This document shows, one piece after another, positions 33,810 to 43,864 of a stretch of DNA of 64,000 nucleotides. Positions within the stretch are counted from its first letter, which is position 1. Each line of letters begins with the position of its first letter. The notes below the pieces were generated by a model, which saw only the letters and a program-made list of their open reading frames with translations, did no database searches and had not been told where the DNA came from. Made by a program: the position numbers and the translations under genes. Origin of the DNA: an uncultured Clostridia bacterium (GTDB lineage: Bacteria; Bacillota; Clostridia; TANB77; CAG-508); assembly GCA_934167305.1 (NCBI GenBank), contig CAKPKQ010000005.1, forward strand, positions 1 to 64,000. Direction: 5' to 3'.

Positions 33810-34199
33810 ATGTTTAATCGTTATAATAGATGTTGTTGCCAAAATAAGTACAATCCTGAAATTATAGAGTCATTGTGCAATGATGTTGGTACAACAGCAG
33901 ATTATGCCCAAGACCCTGAAAATAGTTGTAGTTGTAGGCGTAATAATATGGTAAATACTAATTCATGCTCATGTGGTTTTGATGAAGAGCCTGTTTCTAA
34001 TATGTTTCCATCTAACCCAATGTTAGGTCAAAGCTATGTCCCACTTCAAGAAATGAATAGAACTTTTACACCTTGCTGTGGTTTAAAAATGGGAACTATA
34101 TTTCCTGAACTAGTAAGTCCATATATGCCAGGTCAAAGTATGGCTGAAAATGACTATTTAAGAAGAAATAATGAAATTGGAGAGGGGTGTAATGGTTAA
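33810..34199 (+). CDS. cotJA: Spore coat-associated protein CotJA, with Cys-rich extension
   Basis: The C-terminal part (about 70-113) has the CotJA pattern LGQSYVPLQEMNRTF and GTIFPELVSPYMPGQS. The 129-residue protein is longer than typical CotJA (about 80) because of an N-terminal extension rich in cysteine (CCC at 8-10, CSC at 40-42 and 53-55). CotJA is part of the inner spore coat with CotJB and CotJC. The stop overlaps the next start (TAATG). AAGGAGG lies before the start. Confidence 0.85.
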   Translation: MFNRYNRCCCQNKYNPEIIESLCNDVGTTADYAQDPENSCSCRRNNMVNTNSCSCGFDEEPVSNMFPSNPMLGQSYVPLQEMNRTFTPCCGLKMGTIFPELVSPYMPGQSMAENDYLRRNNEIGEGCNG

Positions 34200-34615
34200 T
34201 GGAAGATGAAAATAGAGATTGTAACTGCGGTGTAAATAAAATGGCTTGTAAAGATTGTAGTTATACTACTCAAGGCATTAATGCTGCATTTGGATATAAT
34301 ACTCCAGATATGATTGCAAATAATGTTAATAATAATTCGTGTGGTTGTGGTAATTCAGATGATCCTGATTGTAGTAGAGCTGATATGTTAAATAGCATTA
34401 AAAGTTTAAATTTTGCTGTTATTGAGTTAGGTTTATATTTAAATACTCATCCAGATGATGAAAAAGCTCTTTGTTTACACAGAGAATATTGCAGACAATT
34501 AAGAGATTTAAAAGATAAATATCAAAAAGTTTATGGACCTTTAAGCATTTACTTCCCATGTAATAAGTGGAGATGGCTTGAAGAACCATGGCCTTGGGAA
34601 GGAGGAAATATTTAA
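34199..34615 (+). CDS. cotJB: Spore coat protein CotJB
   Basis: The 138-residue protein has a CotJB domain in its C-terminal half (about 65-138; LNFAVIELGLYLNTHPDD and YGPLSIYF...WRWLEEPWPWEG). The first 60 residues are an extra Cys-rich extension (CNCG, CKDCS, CGCG) like that of CotJA. It is translationally coupled to cotJA by a one-base overlap. It is a spore coat component. Confidence 0.9.
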   Translation: MEDENRDCNCGVNKMACKDCSYTTQGINAAFGYNTPDMIANNVNNNSCGCGNSDDPDCSRADMLNSIKSLNFAVIELGLYLNTHPDDEKALCLHREYCRQLRDLKDKYQKVYGPLSIYFPCNKWRWLEEPWPWEGGNI

Positions 34616-34616
34616 T

Positions 34617-35255
34617 ATGTGGACTTATAATAAAGTATTGGAATACCCAGTTAATATAAAATGCCCAAATGCTAAACTTGCTAAATTTATTATTTCTCAA
34701 TATGGTGGTCCTGATGGTGAGCTTGCCGCTTCCCTTCGTTATTTATCTCAAAAATTTGGTATGCCTGACCAAATTGCAAAGGCTACTTTAAATGATATAG
34801 GTACTGAAGAATTAGCACATTTAGAAATGGTTGGTACTATTGTCCATCAATTAACTGAAGGCTTAAGTATTGAAGAAATTAAAGCTGCTGGTTTAGGCGC
34901 TTACTATACTGATCATGGTGTAGATATATATCCTCAATCTGCTGCTGGTGTGCCTTTCTCTGCAAATTGTCTTGCTTGTAAAGGTGACCCAATTGCTAAT
35001 TTACAAGAAGACTTGGCTGCTGAACAAAAAGCCAGGGCAACTTATGAAAAATTGATTGATTTATGTGCAGATGATCCTGATGTTGTTGATCCTCTTCGTT
35101 TCTTGCGAGAAAGAGAAGTTGTTCACTTCCAAAGATTTGGTGAAGCATTGAGAAATGTTCAAGATAAACTTGCTCAAAGAAGATTTTTTACAAGTGGAAT
35201 GAATAATACAAATTGTATGAATAACAACACATCTGATTCTGATTGTGGAATGTAA
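34617..35255 (+). CDS. cotJC: Spore coat protein CotJC, manganese catalase family
   Basis: From the ATG at 34617 the protein has 212 residues. It begins MWTYNKVLEYPVNI, typical of CotJC, and has the ferritin-like di-metal motifs GELAASLRYLSQ, EELAHLEMVG and FLREREVVHFQRFGEAL. It may break down peroxide in the coat. An upstream in-frame ATG at 34578 lies inside cotJB, so the start after GGAGGA is preferred. Confidence 0.93.
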   Translation: MWTYNKVLEYPVNIKCPNAKLAKFIISQYGGPDGELAASLRYLSQKFGMPDQIAKATLNDIGTEELAHLEMVGTIVHQLTEGLSIEEIKAAGLGAYYTDHGVDIYPQSAAGVPFSANCLACKGDPIANLQEDLAAEQKARATYEKLIDLCADDPDVVDPLRFLREREVVHFQRFGEALRNVQDKLAQRRFFTSGMNNTNCMNNNTSDSDCGM

Positions 35256-35266
35256 AAAAATATAAT

Positions 35267-35314
35267 AACAAGCTTTACTTGAAATGTAAATCACTCCAAG
35301 TGAGGCTTGTTTTA
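35267..35314 (+). terminator. Terminator of the cotJ operon
   Basis: AACAAGC...ACTTG pairs with CAAGT...GCTTGTT, followed by TTT. Confidence 0.75.
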
Positions 35315-35457
35315 TCTTGTACATTATGTTAAGTTGTGGTATAATTGTTTTGATATAGTTTTTTCTATATTATGGAATTCCTTTAAAATATTTTGTAAAG
35401 GAGGACTAGCTTGTTCTAGTATTTTTTATTTCACACTTACATACTAAGGAGGAACAT

Positions 35458-36027
35458 TTGAATATGGGTTTTCCATTTTATGATGGTACAACATTATTGA
35501 GTTTATCATATTGCTCAAGGAAATTGACTGATCTTTACCATCAGAGTATACTGGCACATAACCTAACATCTTCATGCAACGACTATAAAGTTCAAGCAAT
35601 TACTGAAAATATTTCTTTTTATCGCAAGGTAAAAGAAGAACTTACAAATATGCATAAAAATTTAGATGGAAAAGATCTTATGGATTTAATTTTGCCTCTA
35701 ATGATTCAAAAGATCGATGAGGCACACTCATCTCAAATTTTTATCATATTTTCATATGTGAGTTCACACACTTTAAAATTTACAATAAAAAAGGCTTGCT
35801 CTTCTCATTTGGCATTTAAATATTTTTTTGAAGATATCTTTTCAACTGAAGTTACATTTAAGGATGAGCTATACAGTGAATCCTGGTATCCTAGTTATAA
35901 TGGTTTGCCCAAATATACACGTTCATTCATTCCAACTTATTTCTGCAAAAAAGTGAAACTTTTAATAGAAAACACTATTCACAGTAGTTTTCCAAATATA
36001 TTGCTTTTTGTGGAAGGAGAAAACTAA
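35458..36027 (+). CDS. Protein of unknown function, 189 residues
   Basis: I recognise no family. The protein appears soluble and helical, with scattered cysteines (about residues 19, 40, 114 and 159) and aromatic-rich segments near the C-terminus (SWYPSYNGLPKYTRSFIP). AAGGAGG lies before the start. TTG at 35458 is 6 bases away and ATG at 35464 is 11 bases away, so either may be used. It follows cotJABC after a terminator, so a sporulation link is only positional. Confidence 0.6.
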   Translation: MNMGFPFYDGTTLLSLSYCSRKLTDLYHQSILAHNLTSSCNDYKVQAITENISFYRKVKEELTNMHKNLDGKDLMDLILPLMIQKIDEAHSSQIFIIFSYVSSHTLKFTIKKACSSHLAFKYFFEDIFSTEVTFKDELYSESWYPSYNGLPKYTRSFIPTYFCKKVKLLIENTIHSSFPNILLFVEGEN

Positions 36028-36038
36028 CAAGCTTTTTA

Positions 36039-36072
36039 AAAAGTGGCATTTTGTAAATGCCACTTTATTTTT
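36039..36072. terminator. Bidirectional terminator between convergent genes
   Basis: AAAGTGGCATTT pairs with AAATGCCACTTT across a 3-base loop, with T on the plus side and A on the minus side. Confidence 0.85.
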
Positions 36073-37177
36073 AATCTTTATTTGTTTTGTTAAATGCTGG
36101 TATTTCGCCTATTGCAGTGTTTTTAGCTGTTCTTATTAAAGTTTGGAAAAATTCCATAATCATTTTTTTACTTTCGTCATCTAGGCTTTGATATTTTTTT
36201 AACATTATTCTCATATCTGTAAATAGTTTTTCCTTTATTTCTTTAAAACTATTTGCATCTGTGGTATTTATTATTTCAAATATCGCGTCAACTACAATTT
36301 CTCTTTGTTTTGGTTCTATTTCTTTTAACCATTCTTTTATTGTTTTGTCAACAAATTGGCTTCCATTTGTAACTTCGGCTAAACTTACAAGTTTTTTTCC
36401 TTCAAGTTGCCAGCTGTATAAATCATGTTGCATAAGACCTTTTTGAACACTTTGAACTATAGTATATTTTTCTTCATGGTTTAGCAATCTTCCTATAACT
36501 GATGATTGAGGAATATATGTATGTACTTTTGTTATTGCTTCTTTATATTCCTTTGTATCTGTTATTTCTTCTATAAATCCAGGTCCATCATTATTATATA
36601 CATTTATAATTCTATTTTTTACAGTTTTGTTTGCAAATGTTGCAGCATATACTGCTAAATTACCACCTTTTGAATGTCCACCTATTCTTATTTTTTGTTT
36701 ATATTTTTTTGCAATTTCATTTACATATTGTGCTGAATCTTTTTGTGAAGCAATATGTGCTTTAAAGCTCATATTAAAATCTTCCTTCCAGCCAACTAAT
36801 GTATCATCTGTTCCTCTATATGTAACAAATACCGTGTTGTCTGGCATTACAACTGTAACTGCAAAAAATTGTCTTTCTTCTTCTTTATTAAATTTATTTA
36901 CCATATCAGTTACAAGCATTTTTCCAAACCTTGCTGATTTTCCTAGTAATGGTATAAGATATTTATCATCTTCCCAAAGTATTCTTAAAGTTGCTTGGTC
37001 TGCTTGTTCAAATCTTTTTGCAAATTCTTCTATTGTTATTTCTTCATTTTCTTTTGTTAGTTGTTCAAATGGAAAGTAAGATAATCTTGATAATATTAGT
37101 CCATCTATTTCGTTGAACTCATCATTTTTTAATTCTAAATCTCCTCTCCATTTAACATAATCACAAACATTCGCCAT
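36071..37177 (-). CDS. Mbeg1-like (DUF2974) alpha/beta hydrolase
   Basis: The 368-residue protein is a lipase-like alpha/beta hydrolase of the DUF2974 (Mbeg1-like) group. The nucleophile elbow GGHSKGGNLAVYAA (GxSxG) is near residue 168, preceded by VTYRGTDDTLVGWKEDF. It begins with the family start NVCDYVKWRGDLEL. The substrate is unknown. It starts 37 bases after the pyruvate kinase gene. Confidence 0.88.
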   Translation of the reverse strand: MANVCDYVKWRGDLELKNDEFNEIDGLILSRLSYFPFEQLTKENEEITIEEFAKRFEQADQATLRILWEDDKYLIPLLGKSARFGKMLVTDMVNKFNKEEERQFFAVTVVMPDNTVFVTYRGTDDTLVGWKEDFNMSFKAHIASQKDSAQYVNEIAKKYKQKIRIGGHSKGGNLAVYAATFANKTVKNRIINVYNNDGPGFIEEITDTKEYKEAITKVHTYIPQSSVIGRLLNHEEKYTIVQSVQKGLMQHDLYSWQLEGKKLVSLAEVTNGSQFVDKTIKEWLKEIEPKQREIVVDAIFEIINTTDANSFKEIKEKLFTDMRIMLKKYQSLDDESKKMIMEFFQTLIRTAKNTAIGEIPAFNKTNKD

Positions 37178-37214
37178 ATACTACTCCATTCTTTTTACTC
37201 ATTATTTTTCAACA

Positions 37215-38228
37215 CTAATCAGCTTTTTCAACCGCCTCACAAATCCTACTCATCGTCTCAACACATTCAACTGGATATTCTCCTGTTGCTGTTTCGCCAG
37301 AAAGCATTACATAATTTGCCATATCATATACTGCATTTGCTACATCATTTACTTCTGCTCTTGTTGGTCTAGGGCTATGTGTCATTGACTCTAGCATTTG
37401 AGTTGCTATTATAACTGGTTTTCCTGCTCTGTTACATTTTCTAATAAACTCTTTTTGTCTAATTGGAACTTCTTCCATTGGAATTTCAACTCCCAAATCT
37501 CCTCTTGCAACCATAATTCCATCAGATACTTCTAATATTTCATCAAAGTTATCTATTCCTTGTCTATTCTCTATTTTAGCTATTATTTTAATTCCTTCTC
37601 CACCATTTTCTTGTAATACTTTTTTGATATTTAATATATCTTGTGCACTACGTACAAAAGATGCTGCAATACAATCGAATCCTGCTTTTATACCAAATTT
37701 TATATCTTCAATATCTTTTTCTGTTGGACTTGGAAGGTTTATTTCCATTCCAGGAATATTAATACTTTTTGTATTAGTTAATTTTCCTCCATCTATTACT
37801 TGGCATATAATATCTGTTCCCTTTATTTCAATAACTTTAATTTTTATTAGTCCATCATTTATTAAAATAATTGTACCTACATTTACTTCATTGTATAAAT
37901 TTTTATATGTTATTGAAACTTGTTCTTTATTTCCAAGTATATCTTCTGTTTTTAATGTAAATATATCATTTGGATTTAGCCATATTTCTCCATTTTCAAA
38001 TTTTCCAATTCTGATTTCTGGTCCTTTTGTATCTAACATTAAAGAAACTTTTTTTCCAACCTTTTCCCTTACCTTTTTAAAGTTTTCTATTCTTTCTTCT
38101 TGATCTTGATAGTTTCCATGTGAAAAGTTAATTCTTCCTACATTCATTCCAGCTAGAATAAGTCTTTCTAATACTTCTGGTTTATCTACTGCTGGTCCTA
38201 ATGTACATATGATTTTTGTTTTCCTCAT
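37215..38228 (-). CDS. pyk: Pyruvate kinase lacking the C-terminal domain
   Basis: Pyruvate kinase makes ATP and pyruvate from phosphoenolpyruvate. The 337-residue protein has the full barrel (A) and B domains: [49 protein letters not shown], and [19 protein letters not shown]. It ends just after [17 protein letters not shown], where the allosteric C domain of about 120 residues should begin. The next gene starts 37 bases later, so no C domain is present in any frame. It may be an unregulated enzyme. Confidence 0.9.
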   Translation of the reverse strand: MRKTKIICTLGPAVDKPEVLERLILAGMNVGRINFSHGNYQDQEERIENFKKVREKVGKKVSLMLDTKGPEIRIGKFENGEIWLNPNDIFTLKTEDILGNKEQVSITYKNLYNEVNVGTIILINDGLIKIKVIEIKGTDIICQVIDGGKLTNTKSINIPGMEINLPSPTEKDIEDIKFGIKAGFDCIAASFVRSAQDILNIKKVLQENGGEGIKIIAKIENRQGIDNFDEILEVSDGIMVARGDLGVEIPMEEVPIRQKEFIRKCNRAGKPVIIATQMLESMTHSPRPTRAEVNDVANAVYDMANYVMLSGETATGEYPVECVETMSRICEAVEKAD

Positions 38229-38280
38229 TTTAAACTCCTTCCTATATATAAAGAGCGCTTATATTACGCCCTTTCTTTTT

Positions 38281-40848
38281 CTATTTTGTAATCCATTTTA
38301 TTAAATCTAAGTTAGCTGAGTCTAATATCATTTCATGTTTAGGCATTACTCTAAATGTGTAACCATAGTTTCCGCCATTTACAAGGTTTACTTTAGCTTT
38401 ATAAGTATATATTCTGTTTTCTTCATCTGCCTCTTCTAGTTCCATTGGAATAATACTAATGTCATCAACTGTTCCATTTTCACTTATTTTTCCGTAATAT
38501 ACTTGTGCTTGAATGTTATCTTTATTAATATTTGATAATTTTACTTTACATCTTACTTCTATATTATTTCCTGCATCTAATGTAATATTGTCTAAGTTGT
38601 TTTCTTGAGTTATTTCAATATCATTCCAACTATTTCTTAGGCTTTCTTTCCAACTGTTAAGCTCTCCTACTTTTCCTAAGTCTGAATAATAGTTGTCATA
38701 TAAGTTGCATAATGGTATATACAAATTGTCCACATAGTCTGTTAGCATTCTTGCTGTACTATATCTTCCTCCATTTGACATTATAGATTCTTTCATAGTT
38801 TGCATCCATTTTTCTGATATACCGTTTTTTCCTTTTTCGTAATACATAGGTATTATTTTGTTTTCCAATGTATCATAAATGCTTTGACTATCTGCTCTGT
38901 CTTGTGATTCATAATCAGAATATTCTATTGAATCACCAATCTTCCAACCATTTTTAGTATTATAGCCTTCTGCCCACCAGCCATCTAAAATACTGAAATT
39001 AATTACTCCATTAACAGCTGCTTTTTGTCCACTTGTACCTGATGCTTCCATTGGTCTTCTAGGCGTATTTAACCATACATCTACACCACTAACTAAGTAT
39101 TTTGACATTGCTATATTATAGTTTTCAAGTAAAAATACTTTGCCTTTGAATTGTGGTTTCATTGAAATTTCATGTATATATCTTATTAAATCTTGTCCTT
39201 CTTTATCTGCCGGATGAGCTTTTCCTGCAAATATAATTTGTACTTTTTGATTTTGATTATTTAATATTTGTGTTATTCTTTCTAGATCTTTAAATATTAA
39301 AGTAGCTCTTTTATATGTTGCAAATCTTCTTGCAAAGCCGATTGTTAAGGCATTTGGATCTAAGCAATCAACTATTTTCATTATTTCATCATAGTTATAC
39401 CCACATCTTCTTAATCTATTTACTGTATTTTCTTTAACAATAGCTAGCATTTTGGTTTTGCGTTCTTGATGTGCTTTCCAAAGTTCTTCATTTGGAATAT
39501 CTGATATTTTTTTCCATACTTCATTATCATAAATTTTATCTTGCCAATATGGAATTAAATATTTGTTATACAATTCTTTTAAGTGTGGTGATAGCCATGA
39601 ACATGTATGAATTCCATTTGTTACATATGTAATTGGAGATTCATTTGCAGCAATATTGGGCCATACTTCTCCAAATAGTTCTCTTGAAACTGCTCCATGT
39701 AACTTACTTACACCATTCTTTTTACCTGCAACTTTAAGTGCTAATATTCCCATGTTAAACCCTGTTGTATCAATTTTTGCATCTGGTTTCATTCCCATTT
39801 GGAAAAATTCTTGTTTTGTTATTCCAAGTTTATCCCAATAGTCTTTGAAATATTTTTCAACTAAGCTTAATGCAAAAATGTCATTTCCTGCTGGCACTGG
39901 TGTATGCGTTGTAAACTCTGTTTTAGATGATACTATATCTCTTGCAATTTGGAATGATACTTGTTTTTCTTTCATTAAATTATATATTAATTCAAGTATT
40001 AAGAATGATGAATGTCCTTCATTCATATGGTATATAGTTGGATTATAGCCTAATGCTTTTAGCATTGCTACACCACCTTGACCAAGTATAATTTCTTGTT
40101 GTATTCTCATTTCACGGTCTCCACCATATAAAGTTTTGGTAATTTCTCTATATTCTGGTATATTTGCTTCAATGTCAGAATCAAGCAAATATAGCTCAAC
40201 TCTACCAACATTTACTTTCCATGCTTTTAAGTATAACTTTTTCTTTGGAAAATGTAATGCAACCAATACATCTTTTCCTTCTGAATCTTTTACACTTTCC
40301 ATTGGTAAATTTTCTATGTCAATATCATTATATTCAGTTTCTTGTATTCCGTTTCCATTTATTTTTTGATTAAAATATCCATTCTTATATAGTAATCCAA
40401 TAGCAACTAATGGAACTCCTAAATCGCTTGCTGATTTAAGGTGATCACCTGATAATATTCCAAGTCCACCTGAATAAATTGCTAAAGTTTGGTCTAATCC
40501 ATATTCTGCTGAAAAATATGCAATTAAATCATTTTTGTTTTCAGGATATTTTTTTTCAAACCAATTATTTTTGCTTTTCATGTAATCTTCAAAGTTTTCT
40601 ACAACTTTGTCATACTTTTTTAAGAAATCAGGATTTTGTGCAGCTTTTTCTAGCTTTTCTTGTGTTACTAATTTCAAAAATTTTATTGGGTTTTTATTTA
40701 CACTTTCCCATAAATCAATATCCATTTCTTTAAAAAGTTTAAGAAACTCTGTGTTCCAAGACCACCAAAGGTTGTAACCAATCTCTGATAATTTTTCAAT
40801 TCTTTTTGGCAACTGTGGATTAACAGTAATTCTATTAAATATATACAT
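38281..40848 (-). CDS. glgP: Alpha-glucan (glycogen) phosphorylase, GT35
   Basis: This 855-residue enzyme releases glucose-1-phosphate from glycogen or maltodextrin. The N-terminal DUF3417 domain (PKRIEKLSEIGYNLWWSWN, about 15-33) marks the bacterial/archaeal branch. The PLP site segment ASGTSGQKAAVNG contains the cofactor lysine. A C-terminal beta-type domain of about 150 residues (from about 710) follows. It is upstream of pyk by 52 bases on the same strand, fitting storage-sugar breakdown into glycolysis. Confidence 0.95.
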   Translation of the reverse strand: MYIFNRITVNPQLPKRIEKLSEIGYNLWWSWNTEFLKLFKEMDIDLWESVNKNPIKFLKLVTQEKLEKAAQNPDFLKKYDKVVENFEDYMKSKNNWFEKKYPENKNDLIAYFSAEYGLDQTLAIYSGGLGILSGDHLKSASDLGVPLVAIGLLYKNGYFNQKINGNGIQETEYNDIDIENLPMESVKDSEGKDVLVALHFPKKKLYLKAWKVNVGRVELYLLDSDIEANIPEYREITKTLYGGDREMRIQQEIILGQGGVAMLKALGYNPTIYHMNEGHSSFLILELIYNLMKEKQVSFQIARDIVSSKTEFTTHTPVPAGNDIFALSLVEKYFKDYWDKLGITKQEFFQMGMKPDAKIDTTGFNMGILALKVAGKKNGVSKLHGAVSRELFGEVWPNIAANESPITYVTNGIHTCSWLSPHLKELYNKYLIPYWQDKIYDNEVWKKISDIPNEELWKAHQERKTKMLAIVKENTVNRLRRCGYNYDEIMKIVDCLDPNALTIGFARRFATYKRATLIFKDLERITQILNNQNQKVQIIFAGKAHPADKEGQDLIRYIHEISMKPQFKGKVFLLENYNIAMSKYLVSGVDVWLNTPRRPMEASGTSGQKAAVNGVINFSILDGWWAEGYNTKNGWKIGDSIEYSDYESQDRADSQSIYDTLENKIIPMYYEKGKNGISEKWMQTMKESIMSNGGRYSTARMLTDYVDNLYIPLCNLYDNYYSDLGKVGELNSWKESLRNSWNDIEITQENNLDNITLDAGNNIEVRCKVKLSNINKDNIQAQVYYGKISENGTVDDISIIPMELEEADEENRIYTYKAKVNLVNGGNYGYTFRVMPKHEMILDSANLDLIKWITK

Positions 40849-40927
40849 GTTTTCCTCCTTGGTATTTTTAACTTCTTTTGTTTTCTATATTATCTATTAA
40901 GTTTTTATTTTTGTCAATGAATTTTAC

Positions 40928-42196
40928 TTAATGTAATTCTAAAAATTCTATGTCCTTTTTAGGGTATTCTTCTGGCTTTAATCCAACTTTATCTCTCATT
41001 TTATCAATTAGTAGCACTAATGCTATTGTTACGATACAACCAAGTACAAAAACCGTACCAGATGTAGTAGTTTTTTGCAATAGCCATGACGCAATTAAAG
41101 ATAATATTGCTCTTGATATACTTTCTGCTAAATTATACGCAGATGTAATTTTATTTCTTAATGATGAGGTTGTAAAATTATTTAAATATCTTTTTATTAA
41201 TGTATAGAAAGCACCTTTTGCTAAGAATTGTACTAAGAAAAGTGGAATAAGCATTGTTAATGTTATTTGCATATTAAAATTTCCGGATACACAAAATCCT
41301 ATTAACATGCATGAAACAGCTGTCGGTATAGATATAACAGCTAGTGTTTTATTGGTAAATTTATTATGAATTTTATTTTGATTTTTAGCTGTAATTCCAG
41401 ATGTTATTCCTAGTATTGCAAATATAATTCCGAAGTATTGCTCTGGTACCCCTATTTGCTCTAATGTTCCACTTCTTAAACTTATTAGTACACTTAGTAA
41501 TGCTGAAAATGTTGCTCCAAAAATAAATAAATATTTTAATCTATCTGATTGTAACATATATTTAAGTGAATTCTTTAGGTCAGTTATATATTGTTTTGTA
41601 TTTGTTATTTCAACTTGATCTGCCTTTTTTATGTCATTAAACATAAAAGATAAAACTACTGAAAGTAAACAACAAATAAGGCTTAAAATTAATGGTATAT
41701 AACCATTTATTACATATAAAAAACCTGATGCGACAGATGAAACCGCATCTGCATAGTAATACCACGACATACCTTTTCCATCTATCTTAGAAAATGCATT
41801 TCCTCTTTTTCCGTCTTTTGGTAAACTATCATATAAAAGATTAGTTTCTACTATTCCCTTTATATTAAATGTTATAGCTGATAATAATTGCCCTAATATT
41901 ACAAAATTTAAATCTTTTGCAACAATATAGCTTAAAACCGAAAGTGCATTTATACTATTAGCTAAAATCAAACTATTTCTCTTTCCAATTTTATTTATTA
42001 ATGCAGTAAGTGGAACTAATAATATTATTTTGAATATTGGATAGCATGCCTCTGCAAATAGTACATCTGACGCACTTATTCCTTTTACTTGAATTAAAAA
42101 TATAAAGTTTATTGAATAGAAAAACAATAAGTCCCAAGATAACATTTTATATATGGGATATATTCGCATATTTTGTTCTTCTTTTGTTATATTCAT
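40928..42196 (-). CDS. MFS transporter
   Basis: The 422-residue protein has about 11-12 membrane helices in two halves with a central loop (about 195-215) and the MFS loop NKIGKRNSLILANSINALSVL between helices 2 and 3. The substrate cannot be predicted. It lies upstream of glgP on the same strand, 79 bases away, but a link is not shown. Confidence 0.85.
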   Translation of the reverse strand: MNITKEEQNMRIYPIYKMLSWDLLFFYSINFIFLIQVKGISASDVLFAEACYPIFKIILLVPLTALINKIGKRNSLILANSINALSVLSYIVAKDLNFVILGQLLSAITFNIKGIVETNLLYDSLPKDGKRGNAFSKIDGKGMSWYYYADAVSSVASGFLYVINGYIPLILSLICCLLSVVLSFMFNDIKKADQVEITNTKQYITDLKNSLKYMLQSDRLKYLFIFGATFSALLSVLISLRSGTLEQIGVPEQYFGIIFAILGITSGITAKNQNKIHNKFTNKTLAVISIPTAVSCMLIGFCVSGNFNMQITLTMLIPLFLVQFLAKGAFYTLIKRYLNNFTTSSLRNKITSAYNLAESISRAILSLIASWLLQKTTTSGTVFVLGCIVTIALVLLIDKMRDKVGLKPEEYPKKDIEFLELH

Positions 42197-42338
42197 TTTA
42201 TCACCATTAAAATTATATCGATAATTATATTAAAATGTCAATAGAAAGTATTCATATAACTTTAAGAAAATTTTAATAGATTTTTCACGGTATTAGGTTT
42301 ATAATATACTTGTAAATTAAATAAGGAGTTTAATATTT

Positions 42339-43058
42339 ATGGTTAAAATTATTAAAAGGACTTTGCTTTTTATTTTAGTTGCAATTATTATAGCAAGTGG
42401 ATTTGTTATATATAAAGGTCATGAGGTTTATGCAGATGCATTAAAAACAACTAGCTTAGCAGACAAAATTGAAAAAATAAAAAGTGATGATAGTTATGTT
42501 GAATTAAACACATTACCTGTATATTACAAAAATGCCATAGTTTCTGTTGAAGATCACCGTTATTATGATCATGGTCCTATTGATTTAATTGCAATTATGA
42601 GGGCAATTGTTTCAAATATACGTAATAAAGATTTATTAGAAGGTGGTAGTACAATAACACAACAAGTTGCTAAAAACTTATATTTTATTGGTACAGATAC
42701 TAATTCACTTTATAGAAAAATTGCTGAAATATTTATGGCATATGATTTGGAAGATACTTATTCTAAAGATGATATTTTAGAGTTTTACATTAATACAATT
42801 TATTTTGGTGATGGTTATTATGGAGTAGATGAAGCTTGTAATGGTTACTTTAAAAAATCTGCTAAAGACATGACATTATATGAAGCAACTATGCTAGCTG
42901 GAATTCCAAATGCTCCTAGTGTTTATGCTCCTACAGTTAATAAGGATTTAGCATTAAATAGACAAAGAAAAGTTATTTCTACAATGGTAGAAAATGAATA
43001 CTTAACTCAAGAACAAGCTGATGAACTAATTAAAATGCAAGAAAAAGAAACCCCATAA
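42339..43058 (+). CDS. Monofunctional peptidoglycan transglycosylase (GT51)
   Basis: The 239-residue protein has an N-terminal membrane helix (about 7-25) and a GT51 domain with VSVEDHRYYDHGPIDLIAIMRA (in part EDHRYYDHG), EGGSTITQQVAKNLY and ILEFYINTIYFGDGYYG. It polymerises lipid II into glycan strands. The transpeptidase domain of class A PBPs is absent. AAGGAG lies before the start. Confidence 0.92.
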   Translation: MVKIIKRTLLFILVAIIIASGFVIYKGHEVYADALKTTSLADKIEKIKSDDSYVELNTLPVYYKNAIVSVEDHRYYDHGPIDLIAIMRAIVSNIRNKDLLEGGSTITQQVAKNLYFIGTDTNSLYRKIAEIFMAYDLEDTYSKDDILEFYINTIYFGDGYYGVDEACNGYFKKSAKDMTLYEATMLAGIPNAPSVYAPTVNKDLALNRQRKVISTMVENEYLTQEQADELIKMQEKETP

Positions 43059-43075
43059 GGAGTTTCTTTTTTTTT
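43046..43075 (+). terminator. Terminator of the GT51 gene
   Basis: AGAAACCCC pairs with GGAGTTTCT (one mismatch) and is followed by nine T. The stop codon lies in the loop. Confidence 0.75.
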
Positions 43076-43084
43076 GCCTTCTAT

Positions 43085-43864
43085 TTATTCTTCTGTTCTT
43101 TGAGCACCTTTTTCTTCACACCATTTTCCAAATTCTTCCCAATCTAAGAACTCAGAACCAGGAACCTTATATGGATCATTATTGTTTAAATATTGATCAA
43201 TGGTGTATTCCTTAAATATTTCCGCATTAAAAGCATTAAGGTATTTCTCTCTGTTATATGTTTTTCTTGCATTGGTGTCATAAATTTTATTTTTTCTGCA
43301 TAATGCTGCATGTCCACATTTTTCTTCCATACATGGTTTAATGCTCATCCAAATAATTTTAATTTCTGGATCTTTTAAAGCATTTGCTATCAAATATGTC
43401 GTGTTATAACATAAATGATTGCAACCTTCTGAACGAATAAATGAATATAATTCTTTATCATTTTTTCTTATCGTCATCCAGTTTTTGAATGTTATTACTC
43501 CAAAATTGATAAGCTGGATATTTCTGATTTTCCGCTTTATACTTGCTCTAATATCTTCCACGTCTTTTTTTTGAGCAATTACCATAATCACAATATAAAA
43601 GACGTCTATTGCTATAGCTGTTATAATACTAAAGCAAACAATAAGAGTTATTCCCCAGCCTTTAAATGCATTGTTTAATACCATGCTAATTATGCAAAGT
43701 ACCAATGCTATCAAAGTTGGAATGGTTGAGGTTGTAAGCCGATATGTTAACCATGTGGCAAAATACTTGTGCTTGAATAAATATAAGTCCTCTTTTTTCT
43801 CTTCTTTTGAGAGTTCTTGAAATTCTTTAATTTCTCTCAAAGCAATTCTTTCGTAAAAAAACAT
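43085..43864 (-). CDS. Membrane protein of unknown function, 259 residues
   Basis: The protein has two close membrane helices (about 47-67 and 73-98) and a soluble C-terminal half with several cysteines (SIKPCMEEKCGHAALC, about 178-193) that could bind metal, then ends in DWEEFGKWCEEKGAQ. I recognise no family. Its codons look less AT-biased than neighbours. GGAGG lies before the start, and the leader has a hairpin at 43914-43946. Confidence 0.6.
   Translation of the reverse strand: MFFYERIALREIKEFQELSKEEKKEDLYLFKHKYFATWLTYRLTTSTIPTLIALVLCIISMVLNNAFKGWGITLIVCFSIITAIAIDVFYIVIMVIAQKKDVEDIRASIKRKIRNIQLINFGVITFKNWMTIRKNDKELYSFIRSEGCNHLCYNTTYLIANALKDPEIKIIWMSIKPCMEEKCGHAALCRKNKIYDTNARKTYNREKYLNAFNAEIFKEYTIDQYLNNNDPYKVPGSEFLDWEEFGKWCEEKGAQRTEE

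Noticed and set aside
35404..35428. Short hairpin ACTAG/CTAGT followed by T before the 35458 gene
   Set aside because: The stem is only 5 bp, so an attenuator cannot be supported; the T run may be chance in AT-rich DNA.
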